64,000 nt of DNA from Glaciecola sp965660815 (lineage in GTDB: Bacteria; Pseudomonadota; Gammaproteobacteria; Enterobacterales; Alteromonadaceae): assembly GCA_965660815.1 (NCBI GenBank), contig CBFIBG010000022.1:62001-126000 (forward strand). Direction: 5' to 3'. This document shows, piece after piece, positions 45,514 through 54,987 of the stretch. The translations under genes were made by a program, and so were the position numbers. A model generated the notes under the pieces. The model saw nothing but the letters and a program-made list of their open reading frames with translations. It ran no database searches and was not told where the DNA came from. Within the stretch, counting starts at the first letter, position 1. Every line of letters starts with the position of its first letter.

Positions 45514-46513
45514 GAGTGTCTAAAGGCCACCTTGGTAAGACTTTGCAATCCAATGAAGTTGTCTCACCGGCTAACATTCTTTGGCACCCTGCATAAGCAA
45601 TCATTGCACCATTATCAGTACAATATTCAAAGCTGGGATAAAACACTTCAAAACCATCCTTTTTGCTTGCCTTTGCAAACTCATCTCGCAACATTTTATT
45701 TGCAGCCACACCCCCTGCCATAACAATTCGTTTCAAGCCCGTTTGTTTTAACGCTCGCCTACATTTTATTAATAGTGTATCGACGACCGCTTCTTGAAAC
45801 GCATACGCTATATTTGCATGAGTCTGTTTATCAGCAGGCTCTGTTCGAATAGTATTGGCAACGAAGGTTTTCAATCCGCTAAAGCTCATATCTAAACCCG
45901 GCCGGTCTGTCATTGGTCTTGGAAACTTATATTGATTGGGTACGCCATTTTCGGCCAGCTTGGCAAGTAAAGGACCACCTGGATAGTCCAATCCGAGTAG
46001 TTTTGCAGTTTTGTCAAATGCCTCACCTGCTGCATCATCCACAGATTCACCCAGTACTTTGTAACATCCTAGAGCACTGACCTCTACGAGCATACTATGA
46101 CCACCAGAAACCAGCAAAGCAACAAACGGAAACTCCGGTTTATCTGCGTCTAGCATCGGCGCTAATAAATGCCCTTCCATGTGATGAACGCCTAACGAAG
46201 GAATGTTCCATGCAAACGCTAATGCTCGAGCTAAAGAACTGCCAACCAATAATGCACCAATTAGACCAGGACCGCGAGTAAATGCGACACCGTCTATATC
46301 TTTTTGAGTAAGGTTCGCTTGAGAAATAGTACTTTGAATAAGTGGCACAATTTTCCTGACATGGTCACGTGAAGCAAGTTCTGGTACCACGCCACCATAG
46401 TCTGCGTGTAACTTTACTTGACTATATAACTTGTGAGCCAATAAACCTTGTTCACTATCATATATGGCAATACCTGTTTCGTCGCAAGACGTTTCAATAC
46501 CTAAAACCTTCAT
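45500..46513 (-). CDS. tsaD: tRNA N6-adenosine threonylcarbamoyltransferase TsaD
   Basis: TsaD, with TsaB and TsaE, transfers threonylcarbamoyl to A37 of ANN-decoding tRNAs. The 337-residue ASKHA-fold protein has MKVLGIETSCDETGIAIYD, the iron ligands in LGVHHMEGHLLAPML, LLVSGGHSMLVEV, SFSGLKTFV and VMAGGVAANKMLRDEF. It is divergent from rpsU, the classic arrangement in gammaproteobacteria. Confidence 0.98.
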   Translation of the reverse strand: MKVLGIETSCDETGIAIYDSEQGLLAHKLYSQVKLHADYGGVVPELASRDHVRKIVPLIQSTISQANLTQKDIDGVAFTRGPGLIGALLVGSSLARALAFAWNIPSLGVHHMEGHLLAPMLDADKPEFPFVALLVSGGHSMLVEVSALGCYKVLGESVDDAAGEAFDKTAKLLGLDYPGGPLLAKLAENGVPNQYKFPRPMTDRPGLDMSFSGLKTFVANTIRTEPADKQTHANIAYAFQEAVVDTLLIKCRRALKQTGLKRIVMAGGVAANKMLRDEFAKASKKDGFEVFYPSFEYCTDNGAMIAYAGCQRMLAGETTSLDCKVLPRWPLDTLSAV

Positions 46514-46632
46514 GTTTTCCTCAATGTGCTATTGTGATGCTATTATTGCTGGGTATATTTCCAAAAAGTATGTTTGTTGAAAATGGTTTGCTACAAATCG
46601 CTGATGGTATGCTGTCGCCCCTCAGCATTTAG

Positions 46633-46668
46633 CCATATTCATCAAACAACCCATATTCATCAAACAAC
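46633..46668. repeat. 18-bp tandem direct repeat in the tsaD/rpsU intergenic region
   Basis: CCATATTCATCAAACAAC occurs twice, head to tail, about 120 bases upstream of tsaD. It could be a replication-slippage product or a pair of protein-binding sites. Confidence 0.7.
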
Positions 46669-46710
46669 CTATGCAATAATCGATGGAAGTATACAGACAA
46701 AAATAATATT

Positions 46711-46737
46711 TTGATCGAATATTAGAGTGTTTATAAT
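46711..46737 (+). promoter_or_regulatory. Putative sigma-70 promoter of the rpsU operon
   Basis: A perfect TATAAT follows TTGATC by 15 bases (or the shifted TTTTGA by 17). The spacing to the -35 is not ideal. The TATAAT lies 170 bases before rpsU and is the best match in the region. Confidence 0.5.
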
Positions 46738-46906
46738 ATAAACACGACTTTCAGATTAATTTTTTGTGTTTTTGCCTTTACATCACCTTAAATAAACAGT
46801 ACCATTTCGCACCAATTTTTAGCCCGAGACCAAAAACGTGCTTTGCGTGAAGTCGCTAAACACCATTATCACTCGGTTGATTTAATTTCAAAGGTGAAGA
46901 TCTAAC

Positions 46907-47122
46907 ATGCCAATTGTGAAAGTAAGAGAGAACGAACCGTTTGATATCGCGCTTAGAAGATTCAAACGTTCATGTGAAAAAGCGGGTGTGCTTTCTGAAG
47001 TACGTCGTCGCGAATATTTTGAAAAGCCGACTTGGGAGCGTAAACGTAAAAAAGCCGCTGCCAAGAAGCGTCACATGAAAAAGTTAGCTCGTGAAAACGC
47101 ACGTCGTATTAAATTGTATTAA
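46907..47122 (+). CDS. rpsU: 30S ribosomal protein S21
   Basis: S21 is a small basic protein of the 30S subunit involved in initiation. The 71-residue sequence (PIVKVRENEPFDIALRRFKRSCEKAGVLSEVRRREYFEKPTWERKRKKAAAKKR...) matches the E. coli protein in length and pattern. AAGGTG precedes the ATG. It leads the macromolecular synthesis operon; the terminator after it separates its high expression from yqeY, dnaG and rpoD. Confidence 0.99.
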   Translation: MPIVKVRENEPFDIALRRFKRSCEKAGVLSEVRRREYFEKPTWERKRKKAAAKKRHMKKLARENARRIKLY

Positions 47123-47140
47123 TAGTTAACTATAATACAA

Positions 47141-47172
47141 AAAGCGGGCGTCATTAGGCGCCCGCTTTTTTT
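47141..47172 (+). terminator. Terminator between rpsU and yqeY
   Basis: AGCGGGCG / CGCCCGCT with an 8-base loop is followed by a run of eight T. It corresponds to terminator T1 of the E. coli operon and should attenuate read-through to dnaG and rpoD. Confidence 0.9.
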
Positions 47173-47197
47173 TGTTCATGAAATAAAAGGAACCCTT

Positions 47198-47641
47198 ATG
47201 TCATTACTTAATGAATTAAAAGAAGCTCAAAAAACAGCCATGCGAAATAAGGACAAGCAAACGCTAGGTACGATTAGAATGGCGCTTGCTGCAGTTAAAC
47301 AGCGAGAAGTAGATGAACGAATTGAACTAAACGATACTGACGTTCTGCAAATTTTGACCAAAATGGTCAAACAAAGACAAGAATCAATAAGCCAATTTGA
47401 AAAAGGCGGAAGACAAGACCTTGCCGAACAAGAAAAACAAGAAATCGATATTATAAAACAATTCCTACCTCAACCTTTGACTGAACAGGAAATAGAAACG
47501 ATAATTGACGGTGCGATATCAGATACTGGCGCCCAAGGAATGAAAGACATGGGTAAAGTAATGGGTCAGATACGAGATAAACTTCAAGGGCGCGCAGATA
47601 TGGGTAAAGTCAGCGCAATGATCAAAGCAAAGTTAAATTAA
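47198..47641 (+). CDS. yqeY: GatB/YqeY domain protein
   Basis: The 147-residue protein has the N-terminal LLNELKEAQKTAMRNKDKQTLGTIRMALAAVKQREVDERIELNDTDVLQIL and the C-terminal GKVMGQIRDKLQGRADMGKVSAMIKAKL typical of YqeY, a tRNA-binding helical domain also found at the end of GatB. A free-standing YqeY is thought to act in tRNA handling but its role is undefined. Its position between rpsU and dnaG is common outside the Enterobacteriaceae. Confidence 0.93.
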   Translation: MSLLNELKEAQKTAMRNKDKQTLGTIRMALAAVKQREVDERIELNDTDVLQILTKMVKQRQESISQFEKGGRQDLAEQEKQEIDIIKQFLPQPLTEQEIETIIDGAISDTGAQGMKDMGKVMGQIRDKLQGRADMGKVSAMIKAKLN

Positions 47642-47694
47642 ACAATACCTATGACACAGATAGTGTGTCGTGTATAAATAAAAGTAGAGTATAA

Positions 47695-49467
47695 ATGCCA
47701 GGTCGCATTCCAAATGATTTCATTGAGGACTTAGTCGCACGAAGTGATATTGTAGAAATCATCGACTCTAGAGTTAAGCTAAAAAAAGCAGGTCGAAACT
47801 ACCAGGCCTGCTGCCCATTCCACAACGAAAAAACACCTTCTTTTTCAGTTGCCCCTGATAAGCAATTTTATTACTGCTTTGGCTGCGGGGCAAAGGGTAA
47901 TGTGATCACTTTTTTAATGGAGTACGACCGACTTGACTTTGTAGAAGCAGTCGAAGACCTAGCCAGTCATTACGGAATGGAAGTACCTCGCGAGGAAGGC
48001 AAGAATCTTGCGGACAATCGACAAAATAAAAACGAGCGCGAACAAGATTATCAGTTGATGGAGCAGGTAAGTCGTTTTTATCAGCATCAACTCAAACACC
48101 ACAGCAATTCAAAAAAAGTAATAGACTACCTTAAAAACCGAGGGTTAAGTGGACAAATTGTCAAACATTGGGGCATCGGTTATGCCCCTGCTGAATGGGA
48201 CAGTGTTTTAAAGCAATTTGGTACCAATGAAAGCTTAATTAACCGTCTGGTGTCATTAAAGTTAATAAATCAAAAAGACAATAATAAACGTTTCGACTTT
48301 TTCAGAGATAGAGTCATGTTTCCTATTTGCGACAAACGTGGCAGAGTAATCGCATTTGGGGGCAGAATAATAGATTCAGATGGTCCTAAATACCTAAACT
48401 CACCTGAAACTCGGATTTTTCACAAAAGCTATGAGTTGTATGGCTTTTATCAAGCAAGGCAAGCGAATCGTAATTTAGCAAGGCTGTTAGTGGTAGAAGG
48501 TTACATGGATGTCGTTGCTTTGTCGCAATACGATATTACCTATTGCGTTGCCGCGCTTGGTACAGCGACTACCTCGGAACACATCCAAACCATGTTCAAA
48601 GCAACCGATGAAATCGTTTGTTGTTACGATGGCGACCGAGCCGGTCGTGATGCTGCATATCGAGCATTAGAAAACGCGTTACCTCACTTGCAAGACGGTA
48701 AGGCCATGAAATTCCTATTTTTGCCCGACGGAGAAGATCCAGATTCAATGGTGCGGACAATAGGTAAAGAAAAATTTGAACAATTAATCCAATCTGCAAA
48801 ACCTTTATCTGAATTCTTTTTTGATAGTCTCATGAATACGCATTCAATTAAAAGTATTGAAGGCAAGGCCGCATTGAAAGCGCATGCCCTTCCTCTTATT
48901 AAACAAATAGCAGGTGATAATCAGCGAGGCTTAATGCATGCACAACTGCTAAAAATATGCGGAGAGGGAGACGGGTTTGACTATACATCAGAAGTAAAAA
49001 GTGCAAATAAACAAAGGAAAATCAAAACTCTGGATTTTAAAGCTCCAGCAACCATGTCGCTTACCCCAATTAGAATGATGATAAGATTGTTATTGGAGCA
49101 ACCCTCACTAGCAAAGCGTGTGGCTAAAGCAAATGTTGATTTACTGGATGAGTCCTACATTAGTGGCGTGCCGATGCTTCGTGAAATTTTTCGTTACTGT
49201 GAAAAAGCAAACGAAAAAATAACTACGGCACAGCTTTTCGAAGCCTTTAGGCGACACAAGCACATAAACCATCTAAACAAACTTTACGCGACGCCGATAA
49301 CCGAAAATATTGATTTAGACACAGAGTATTTTGCTTGTTACAAAAAGCTCGTGAAGTGGCAGGTCAATGCTCGACTAGATGAACTGGTCGCCAAGCAACA
49401 AGTATCTCAATTGAGTAATGACGAAATTCAAGAGCTGCAATTACTGCTTAAGGCGAATGACAACTAA
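47695..49467 (+). CDS. dnaG: DNA primase
   Basis: DnaG makes RNA primers at the replication fork. The 590-residue product has the zinc finger Cys40-x2-His43...Cys61-x2-Cys64 (CCPFHNEKTPSFSV / YYCFGCGAKGNV), the RNA polymerase core with FDFFRDRVMFPICDKRGRVIAFGGRII, the TOPRIM motifs VVEGYMDVVALSQ and CYDGDRAGRDAAYRALE, and a C-terminal helicase-binding domain for DnaB. It is 54 bases past yqeY and precedes rpoD. Confidence 0.98.
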   Translation: MPGRIPNDFIEDLVARSDIVEIIDSRVKLKKAGRNYQACCPFHNEKTPSFSVAPDKQFYYCFGCGAKGNVITFLMEYDRLDFVEAVEDLASHYGMEVPREEGKNLADNRQNKNEREQDYQLMEQVSRFYQHQLKHHSNSKKVIDYLKNRGLSGQIVKHWGIGYAPAEWDSVLKQFGTNESLINRLVSLKLINQKDNNKRFDFFRDRVMFPICDKRGRVIAFGGRIIDSDGPKYLNSPETRIFHKSYELYGFYQARQANRNLARLLVVEGYMDVVALSQYDITYCVAALGTATTSEHIQTMFKATDEIVCCYDGDRAGRDAAYRALENALPHLQDGKAMKFLFLPDGEDPDSMVRTIGKEKFEQLIQSAKPLSEFFFDSLMNTHSIKSIEGKAALKAHALPLIKQIAGDNQRGLMHAQLLKICGEGDGFDYTSEVKSANKQRKIKTLDFKAPATMSLTPIRMMIRLLLEQPSLAKRVAKANVDLLDESYISGVPMLREIFRYCEKANEKITTAQLFEAFRRHKHINHLNKLYATPITENIDLDTEYFACYKKLVKWQVNARLDELVAKQQVSQLSNDEIQELQLLLKANDN

Positions 49468-49917
49468 TCGTTTGTCATTCTTCAAGCTATGTAATGGAAC
49501 AAAAGCGACTAAGACTATAAGCAAAAGTACTTTAAATCAACGATCTATGTATTGCGTGGAAAGCAAGGCTCGAAGTTTTTGCTTGATATTTAAATGATTC
49601 TGAAGAGTGCCAACGTTTGCTTCTGTTTACATTTCAAACAACAGTTTAGTTGCTAGGTTGAACTTTAATTTGATTTAGAGGTAATAATTATGGTAGCTAA
49701 TAGAACGATATTTATGCTAAACTAGTGAGTTCGATTACGTGGCGAACTAAAGCCCTGTAAAATGATAGCGAACACAAACCACATAGGTTCAAACCTCTAT
49801 AAAGATAGTAGCAAAATGCTAGTGGTTTAATCAATCAAAAAGTGCAGGCGAATATTAACGCGATCTTTAATTTTATGGTGCATTAACAGTGCCCGTAACA
49901 AAAGTGTAAGGTATATT
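49468..49917 (+). promoter_or_regulatory. dnaG-rpoD intergenic region
   Basis: These 450 bases hold no gene that I can support. A 9-bp perfect hairpin (GAATGACAA / TTGTCATTC, 49455-49480) straddles the dnaG stop and lacks a T run. TATGCTAAACT near 49711 resembles a -10 region and could belong to an rpoD promoter. The long leader suggests that rpoD is also transcribed separately from dnaG. Confidence 0.45.
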
Positions 49918-51738
49918 GTGCAAAGCAAGCAGTCCCAAATTAAACTTCTTATTACTAAAGGTAAAGAGCAAGGTTATTTAACTTTCGCTGAAGTGAATGA
50001 CCATTTACCAGCGGATATTGTCGACTCCGACCAGATCGAAGACATTATTCGCATGATTAACGACATGGGAATACAAGTGTTTGAACAAGCACCTGATTCC
50101 GATGAGCTTTTAATGCAAGAGACGACAACAGACGAGGATGCTGCAGAGGCAGCTGCCCAAGCTCTTGCAACGGTAGAAAGCGAAATAGGACGTACCACCG
50201 ACCCAGTTAGAATGTACATGCGAGAAATGGGCACGGTTGAACTTCTAACTCGTGAAGGCGAAATTGAAATCGCCAAAAGAATCGAAGAAGGTATTAACCA
50301 AGTCCAGTGTTCTGTAGCTGAGTACCCCGAAGCGATTACATATTTGCTTGATCAATGGGACCTATATGAAGCAGAAGAAATTCGTATAAGCGACATTATT
50401 TTAGGGTTTGTGGATCCAAACGAAGAAGATGTCGCTCCTACTGCAACCAACGTTGGCTCTGAGTTATCTTCAGAAGAGTTAGAAGATGACGACGACTCAG
50501 ATGATGACGATGAAGAAGACGATAATTCAGTTGACCCGGAATTGGCACGCGAGAAATTTGCAGTACTAAGAGAACAATACAGCAAGACTCGTGAAGTTAT
50601 CGAAAGTAAAGGGCGCGCTCATAAGGCTTCTAAAAAAGAGATTGCTGCTTTAAGTGAAGTCTTCAAAGAATTCCGATTAGTCCCTAAACAGTTCGACCGC
50701 ATGGTACGCAACATGCGAGATATGATGGACAGAGTTCGTATCCAAGAAAGACTGGTTATGAAATTTTGTGTCATTAGTTGCAAAATGCCAAAGAAAGATT
50801 TTATACGGGCCTTTGCGGGTAACGAAACCTCGACTGATTGGCTAAATGAGCTTCTAAAAAGCAATGAACCTTATGTTCCAAGCTTATTAGAGTTCAAGGA
50901 AGAAATTGAACGCTGCGTCAGTAAAATGAATGCGGTAGAACAAGAGACAGGCTTAATCATTCCTGACATTAAAGACATTAATCGTCGAATGTCAATTGGT
51001 GAAGCGAAAGCCCGTCGCGCCAAAAAAGAGATGGTAGAAGCCAACCTTAGGCTTGTTATTTCTATTGCCAAAAAATACACCAATAGAGGTTTGCAATTCC
51101 TTGATTTAATTCAAGAAGGTAATATTGGCTTGATGAAGGCAGTCGATAAGTTTGAATATCGTCGAGGTTACAAGTTTTCAACTTACGCCACTTGGTGGAT
51201 ACGTCAAGCTATTACTCGTTCAATAGCGGACCAAGCTAGAACTATTCGTATTCCGGTTCACATGATTGAAACGATTAATAAACTCAATCGAATTTCAAGA
51301 CAGATGTTGCAAGAAATGGGTAGAGAGCCCACCCCCGAAGAACTGTCTGAACGCATGATTATGCCAGAAGACAAAATTCGGAAGGTATTAAAAATTGCTA
51401 AAGAGCCTATTTCTATGGAAACGCCTATCGGAGATGACGAAGATTCACATCTTGGCGATTTCATTGAAGATGTAACGATTACCCAACCTTTGGATTCGGC
51501 CACCGGCGGTAGCTTGAAAGACGCGACTCAAGAAGTATTAGCGGGATTAACCGCAAGGGAAGCAAAGGTACTTCGAATGAGATTCGGTATAGACATGAAT
51601 ACCGACCACACACTAGAGGAAGTGGGTAAGCAGTTTGATGTTACTAGAGAGCGTATTCGTCAAATCGAAGCAAAAGCGTTACGCAAGTTGAGACACCCGA
51701 GCCGTTCTGAGCAACTGAAGAGCTTCTTAGACGAGTAG
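49918..51738 (+). CDS. rpoD: RNA polymerase primary sigma factor RpoD (sigma-70)
   Basis: The 606-residue protein matches E. coli sigma-70 (613) from region 1.1 (SQIKLLITKGKEQGYLTFAEVNDHLPADIVDSDQI) through region 1.2 (DPVRMYMREMG), an acidic non-conserved insert (about 190-205), region 2 (NLRLVISIAKKYTNRGLQFLDLIQEGNIGLMKAVDKFEYRRGYKFSTYATWWIRQAI), region 3 and the region-4 helix-turn-helix (TLEEVGKQFDVTRERIRQIEAKALRKLRHPSRS). Translation starts at GTG after AAGG. It ends the macromolecular synthesis operon. Confidence 0.99.
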   Translation: MQSKQSQIKLLITKGKEQGYLTFAEVNDHLPADIVDSDQIEDIIRMINDMGIQVFEQAPDSDELLMQETTTDEDAAEAAAQALATVESEIGRTTDPVRMYMREMGTVELLTREGEIEIAKRIEEGINQVQCSVAEYPEAITYLLDQWDLYEAEEIRISDIILGFVDPNEEDVAPTATNVGSELSSEELEDDDDSDDDDEEDDNSVDPELAREKFAVLREQYSKTREVIESKGRAHKASKKEIAALSEVFKEFRLVPKQFDRMVRNMRDMMDRVRIQERLVMKFCVISCKMPKKDFIRAFAGNETSTDWLNELLKSNEPYVPSLLEFKEEIERCVSKMNAVEQETGLIIPDIKDINRRMSIGEAKARRAKKEMVEANLRLVISIAKKYTNRGLQFLDLIQEGNIGLMKAVDKFEYRRGYKFSTYATWWIRQAITRSIADQARTIRIPVHMIETINKLNRISRQMLQEMGREPTPEELSERMIMPEDKIRKVLKIAKEPISMETPIGDDEDSHLGDFIEDVTITQPLDSATGGSLKDATQEVLAGLTAREAKVLRMRFGIDMNTDHTLEEVGKQFDVTRERIRQIEAKALRKLRHPSRSEQLKSFLDE

Positions 51739-51779
51739 TCTATACGACGCTGTATCACAAGCTTGTATCAACAAACGTT

Positions 51780-51818
51780 AAAATGCCCTCAACATCATTA
51801 TGTTGAGGGCATTTTTTT
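51780..51818. terminator. Bidirectional terminator after rpoD
   Basis: AAATGCCCTCAACAT and its complement form a perfect 15-bp stem with loop CATT, followed by seven T on the plus strand and bounded by A on the other side. It serves rpoD and probably also the converging efflux operon. Confidence 0.92.
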
Positions 51819-51876
51819 GTCGTGTCTTATGCATATACCGCCCATCAGTAGAGAGGCGCTTTTTACATTCAACCCT

Positions 51877-54800
51877 TTAAGCTTCAGCGCCTTTTTCATA
51901 AGGCACTTCACCGGTAAGCTTTTCCAATTTACGAGTGCGTTTTAACGGAGAGCCAGTGTGTCGTGCAAGGTATGAATAAGCCGTAGGAATAATAAATAAT
52001 GTCATGAAAACACTGAATATTACGCCAGAGAAAATTACCATACCTATAACCGCTCTTGACTCAGCACCCGGCCCTGTTGCCAACACAAGGGGCAGAGCAC
52101 TAAAGAGCGTCGTAAAGGCTGTCATAACGATTGGACGAAGCCTTAACATGGAAGCTCTTTTAATAGCCTCTTCGAACTCGACATCAGCATCTCTTAATTG
52201 GTTGGCAAACTCTACAATTAAAATGCCGTTTTTCGCCGCCAGCCCAATAAGCATAACCAACCCAATCTGACTGTATATGTTGATAGAAAGGCCCGACAAA
52301 TACAGGCCAACATATGCACCCACTAAAGCAAGTGGTACGGTTAACATAATAACAAAAGGATGTATCCAACTCTCAAATTGAGCTGCCAATACCAAGTAGG
52401 TTACTGCTAGGGCAAGCGCAAATATGAATACAAATGAGTTACCAGATTCTTGATATAGTTGAGACTCACCTTTATAGTCGATCGACACTTCTGGAGGTAA
52501 TTCTGTTGCTACTATATTCTCTAAAAAAGCTAATGCTTCGCCAACCGTGTAACCATCAGCCAAATTAGCACTTATCGTGATGGCTCGCATTCTATTGTAA
52601 CGATTGAGCTCGTTAGATGTGGCTTGTTCTGTTACGGAGAGCAAATTATCTAGAGGTATAAGTTGCCCCGTTCTATCGCTTCTGACGTAAATATTATCAA
52701 TGCTATTAGGGCTTCTGTAGTCTTGTTCATTACCTTCAATTATAACGTCGTATTCTTGACCTCGGTCAAGGAAAGTGGATACCCGTCTTTGCCCTAACAT
52801 TGTCTCAAGCGTGCGGCCAATTTCGGTAATTGAAACACCAAGATCCGCCGCCCTATCCCTATCAATTTGAACTAACAATTGAGGTAGAGTTTCTTTGTAG
52901 TCTGAGTCTATTCTCAGTAAGTTAGAGTTCTCAGATGCTTTTTGAATAACGATATCTCGCCATTCAACCAAGTCTTCATAGGTATTTCCTTGCAGCACAA
53001 ATTGAACCGGCCGCCCTAATCCTCGGCCCCCAATAGATGAACGCATTATTGCGAAAGCCCTTACATCTGGAACTTGCGAGAGCTTTCCACTTATTTCTCC
53101 CATAACGGCAAACGTTGAGCGTTCACGAGATTCCCAATCTGCCATACCCACAATAGCAATTCCTGCCCCACCACCAAATCCTGGCGTTCTAACCAACACC
53201 CTATCAACCTCCCCAGATTCACGATAAGGCATCAAGATATCTTCAATTTGTTTAAGGTTACGCGAATTACTCTCATAACTCGCACCTTCTTGTGCTTGCA
53301 TCAAAATAAAGAAGTTGCCTCTGTCCTCTCTAGGCACGAACTCTTCCGGTATTTTGCTTTGCATCTGGTAAATTAAAGCGAGGCTAGCTAATATCAAAAT
53401 AGTCAACAGTAATGGCTGCTTCATGCTTCTCGTTAACGTGTTATAGTAAGACTGTTCTATCTTTTTAAAACCTTCATCTACAAAGGCACCAAAACCTGAT
53501 GTACGCTCCCTTTTATGAAGGATTTTAGACGCCAACATAGGAGAAAGTGTTAACGCTGTAAAACTGGAAAACGCGACCGCTGCCGCGATAGCAATTGCAA
53601 ATTCTGTAAACAGTCTACCGATATTTCCTTCTAAAAATACTAACGGGACAAACACGGAAATTAGGACTAAAGTTGTCGCTACAACGGCAAAGCCAACCTC
53701 TCTCGCCCCTCGATAAGCTGCAAGGATAGGTGCTTCTCCCATTTCTATGCGACGATATATGTTTTCTAATACAACAATGGCATCATCAACTACCAGACCA
53801 ATCGCCAACACTAAAGCTAGTAATGTCAATAGGTTAATAGAGAACCCCATCGCAAACATCACAATAAACGCGGCGACTAACGACACAGGTACTGTGACAG
53901 CGGGAATTAACGTAGCTCTAATATTTCCTAGGAACAAATAAATCACCACAATAACCATAAACATTGCTATGCCTAGGGTGTTGTATACCTCACTGATTGA
54001 TTCTGCAATGAACACAGAACTGTCGTAACTGTTTACAATGAATATATTATCCGGAAGAGTTTTAGAGATTCTCTCGACCGCCAGCCTTGCCGACTCAGCT
54101 ACTTCTAATGTATTGGCTTTTGACTGCTTGACAATGCCTAGGCCAATCATATTGACGCCATCGCCTCGAAAATCCGTTTCATCATCTTCTGCAGCCAACT
54201 CAACAGTAGCTACATCTCTTAATTTGACCAGGTAACCATCATTACTGGCCGCTATGGTTAAATCTGCAAAATCGTCTGGAGATAAAAAACTCCTCGCGAC
54301 GCGAACATCAAAATCTCGGTCTAAAGACTCCACACGCCCAGCAGGTAATTCAACGTTTTCTGAACGAATAACCCTCTCAATATCGCTTACTGTAATGCCT
54401 CTCGCAGCCATTGCATTGCGATCTAGCCAAACCTTCATCGCGTAGGTTCGTCCACCACCTAAAATAACCCTGGCAACACCATTTGCCACAGACAACCTGT
54501 CTACGACAAAGCGATCAGCATAATCAGTAAGCTCCATCGTGTTTAGGTTGGTAGAACGCAAATTGAACCACATGATTGGACTTTCATCAGAATCAGATTT
54601 TGCAACCTCAGGTGGGAAGGCTTGATCAGGTAAGTTATTCAGGGCTCTTGAGATTCGCTCTCTAACATCGTTTGAAGCAGCATCAATGTCTCGACCCAGG
54701 TTAAACTCTATGGTGATGTTCGAGCGACCATTTCGGCTAGATGAAGTAACGTTTTTTATCCCTTCAATACCGCTGATCCTTTCCTCTAATAGTTGCGTTA

Positions 54801-54987
54801 TACGCGTCTCGACAATTTCAGCAGAAGCTCCAGGATAACTTGTTGATACCGATACAACAGGCGGGTCGATATCAGGATATTCACGCAACGATAAAAAGCT
54901 GATAGCAACCAAGCCAAATACCAACAGTAATAAGTTAACGACACTGGCAAATACAGGGCGTTTGACTGAAATATCAGAGAGTATCAT
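51877..54987 (-). CDS. RND efflux pump, inner membrane transporter (HAE1 family)
   Basis: The 1036-residue protein is a full-length AcrB/MexB-type proton-driven exporter: N-terminal helix VFASVVNLLLLVFGLVAI, porter domain REYPDIDPPVVSVSTSYPGASAEIVE, the proton-relay helix with LALVLAIGLVVDDAIVVLENIYR (paired Asp), a second twelve-helix half with YKGESQLYQESGNSFVFIFALALAVTYLVLAAQFESW, and IGLVMLIGLAAKNGILIVEFANQLRD. It overlaps the adaptor gene by one base (TAATG). Substrates are unknown; no TolC gene is here. Confidence 0.95.
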   Translation of the reverse strand: MILSDISVKRPVFASVVNLLLLVFGLVAISFLSLREYPDIDPPVVSVSTSYPGASAEIVETRITQLLEERISGIEGIKNVTSSSRNGRSNITIEFNLGRDIDAASNDVRERISRALNNLPDQAFPPEVAKSDSDESPIMWFNLRSTNLNTMELTDYADRFVVDRLSVANGVARVILGGGRTYAMKVWLDRNAMAARGITVSDIERVIRSENVELPAGRVESLDRDFDVRVARSFLSPDDFADLTIAASNDGYLVKLRDVATVELAAEDDETDFRGDGVNMIGLGIVKQSKANTLEVAESARLAVERISKTLPDNIFIVNSYDSSVFIAESISEVYNTLGIAMFMVIVVIYLFLGNIRATLIPAVTVPVSLVAAFIVMFAMGFSINLLTLLALVLAIGLVVDDAIVVLENIYRRIEMGEAPILAAYRGAREVGFAVVATTLVLISVFVPLVFLEGNIGRLFTEFAIAIAAAVAFSSFTALTLSPMLASKILHKRERTSGFGAFVDEGFKKIEQSYYNTLTRSMKQPLLLTILILASLALIYQMQSKIPEEFVPREDRGNFFILMQAQEGASYESNSRNLKQIEDILMPYRESGEVDRVLVRTPGFGGGAGIAIVGMADWESRERSTFAVMGEISGKLSQVPDVRAFAIMRSSIGGRGLGRPVQFVLQGNTYEDLVEWRDIVIQKASENSNLLRIDSDYKETLPQLLVQIDRDRAADLGVSITEIGRTLETMLGQRRVSTFLDRGQEYDVIIEGNEQDYRSPNSIDNIYVRSDRTGQLIPLDNLLSVTEQATSNELNRYNRMRAITISANLADGYTVGEALAFLENIVATELPPEVSIDYKGESQLYQESGNSFVFIFALALAVTYLVLAAQFESWIHPFVIMLTVPLALVGAYVGLYLSGLSINIYSQIGLVMLIGLAAKNGILIVEFANQLRDADVEFEEAIKRASMLRLRPIVMTAFTTLFSALPLVLATGPGAESRAVIGMVIFSGVIFSVFMTLFIIPTAYSYLARHTGSPLKRTRKLEKLTGEVPYEKGAEA

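Noticed and set aside
50352..50585. Serine-rich frame antisense to rpoD
   Set aside because: It is the complement of the acidic insert of sigma-70; the Ser repeats are an artefact of Asp/Glu codons.
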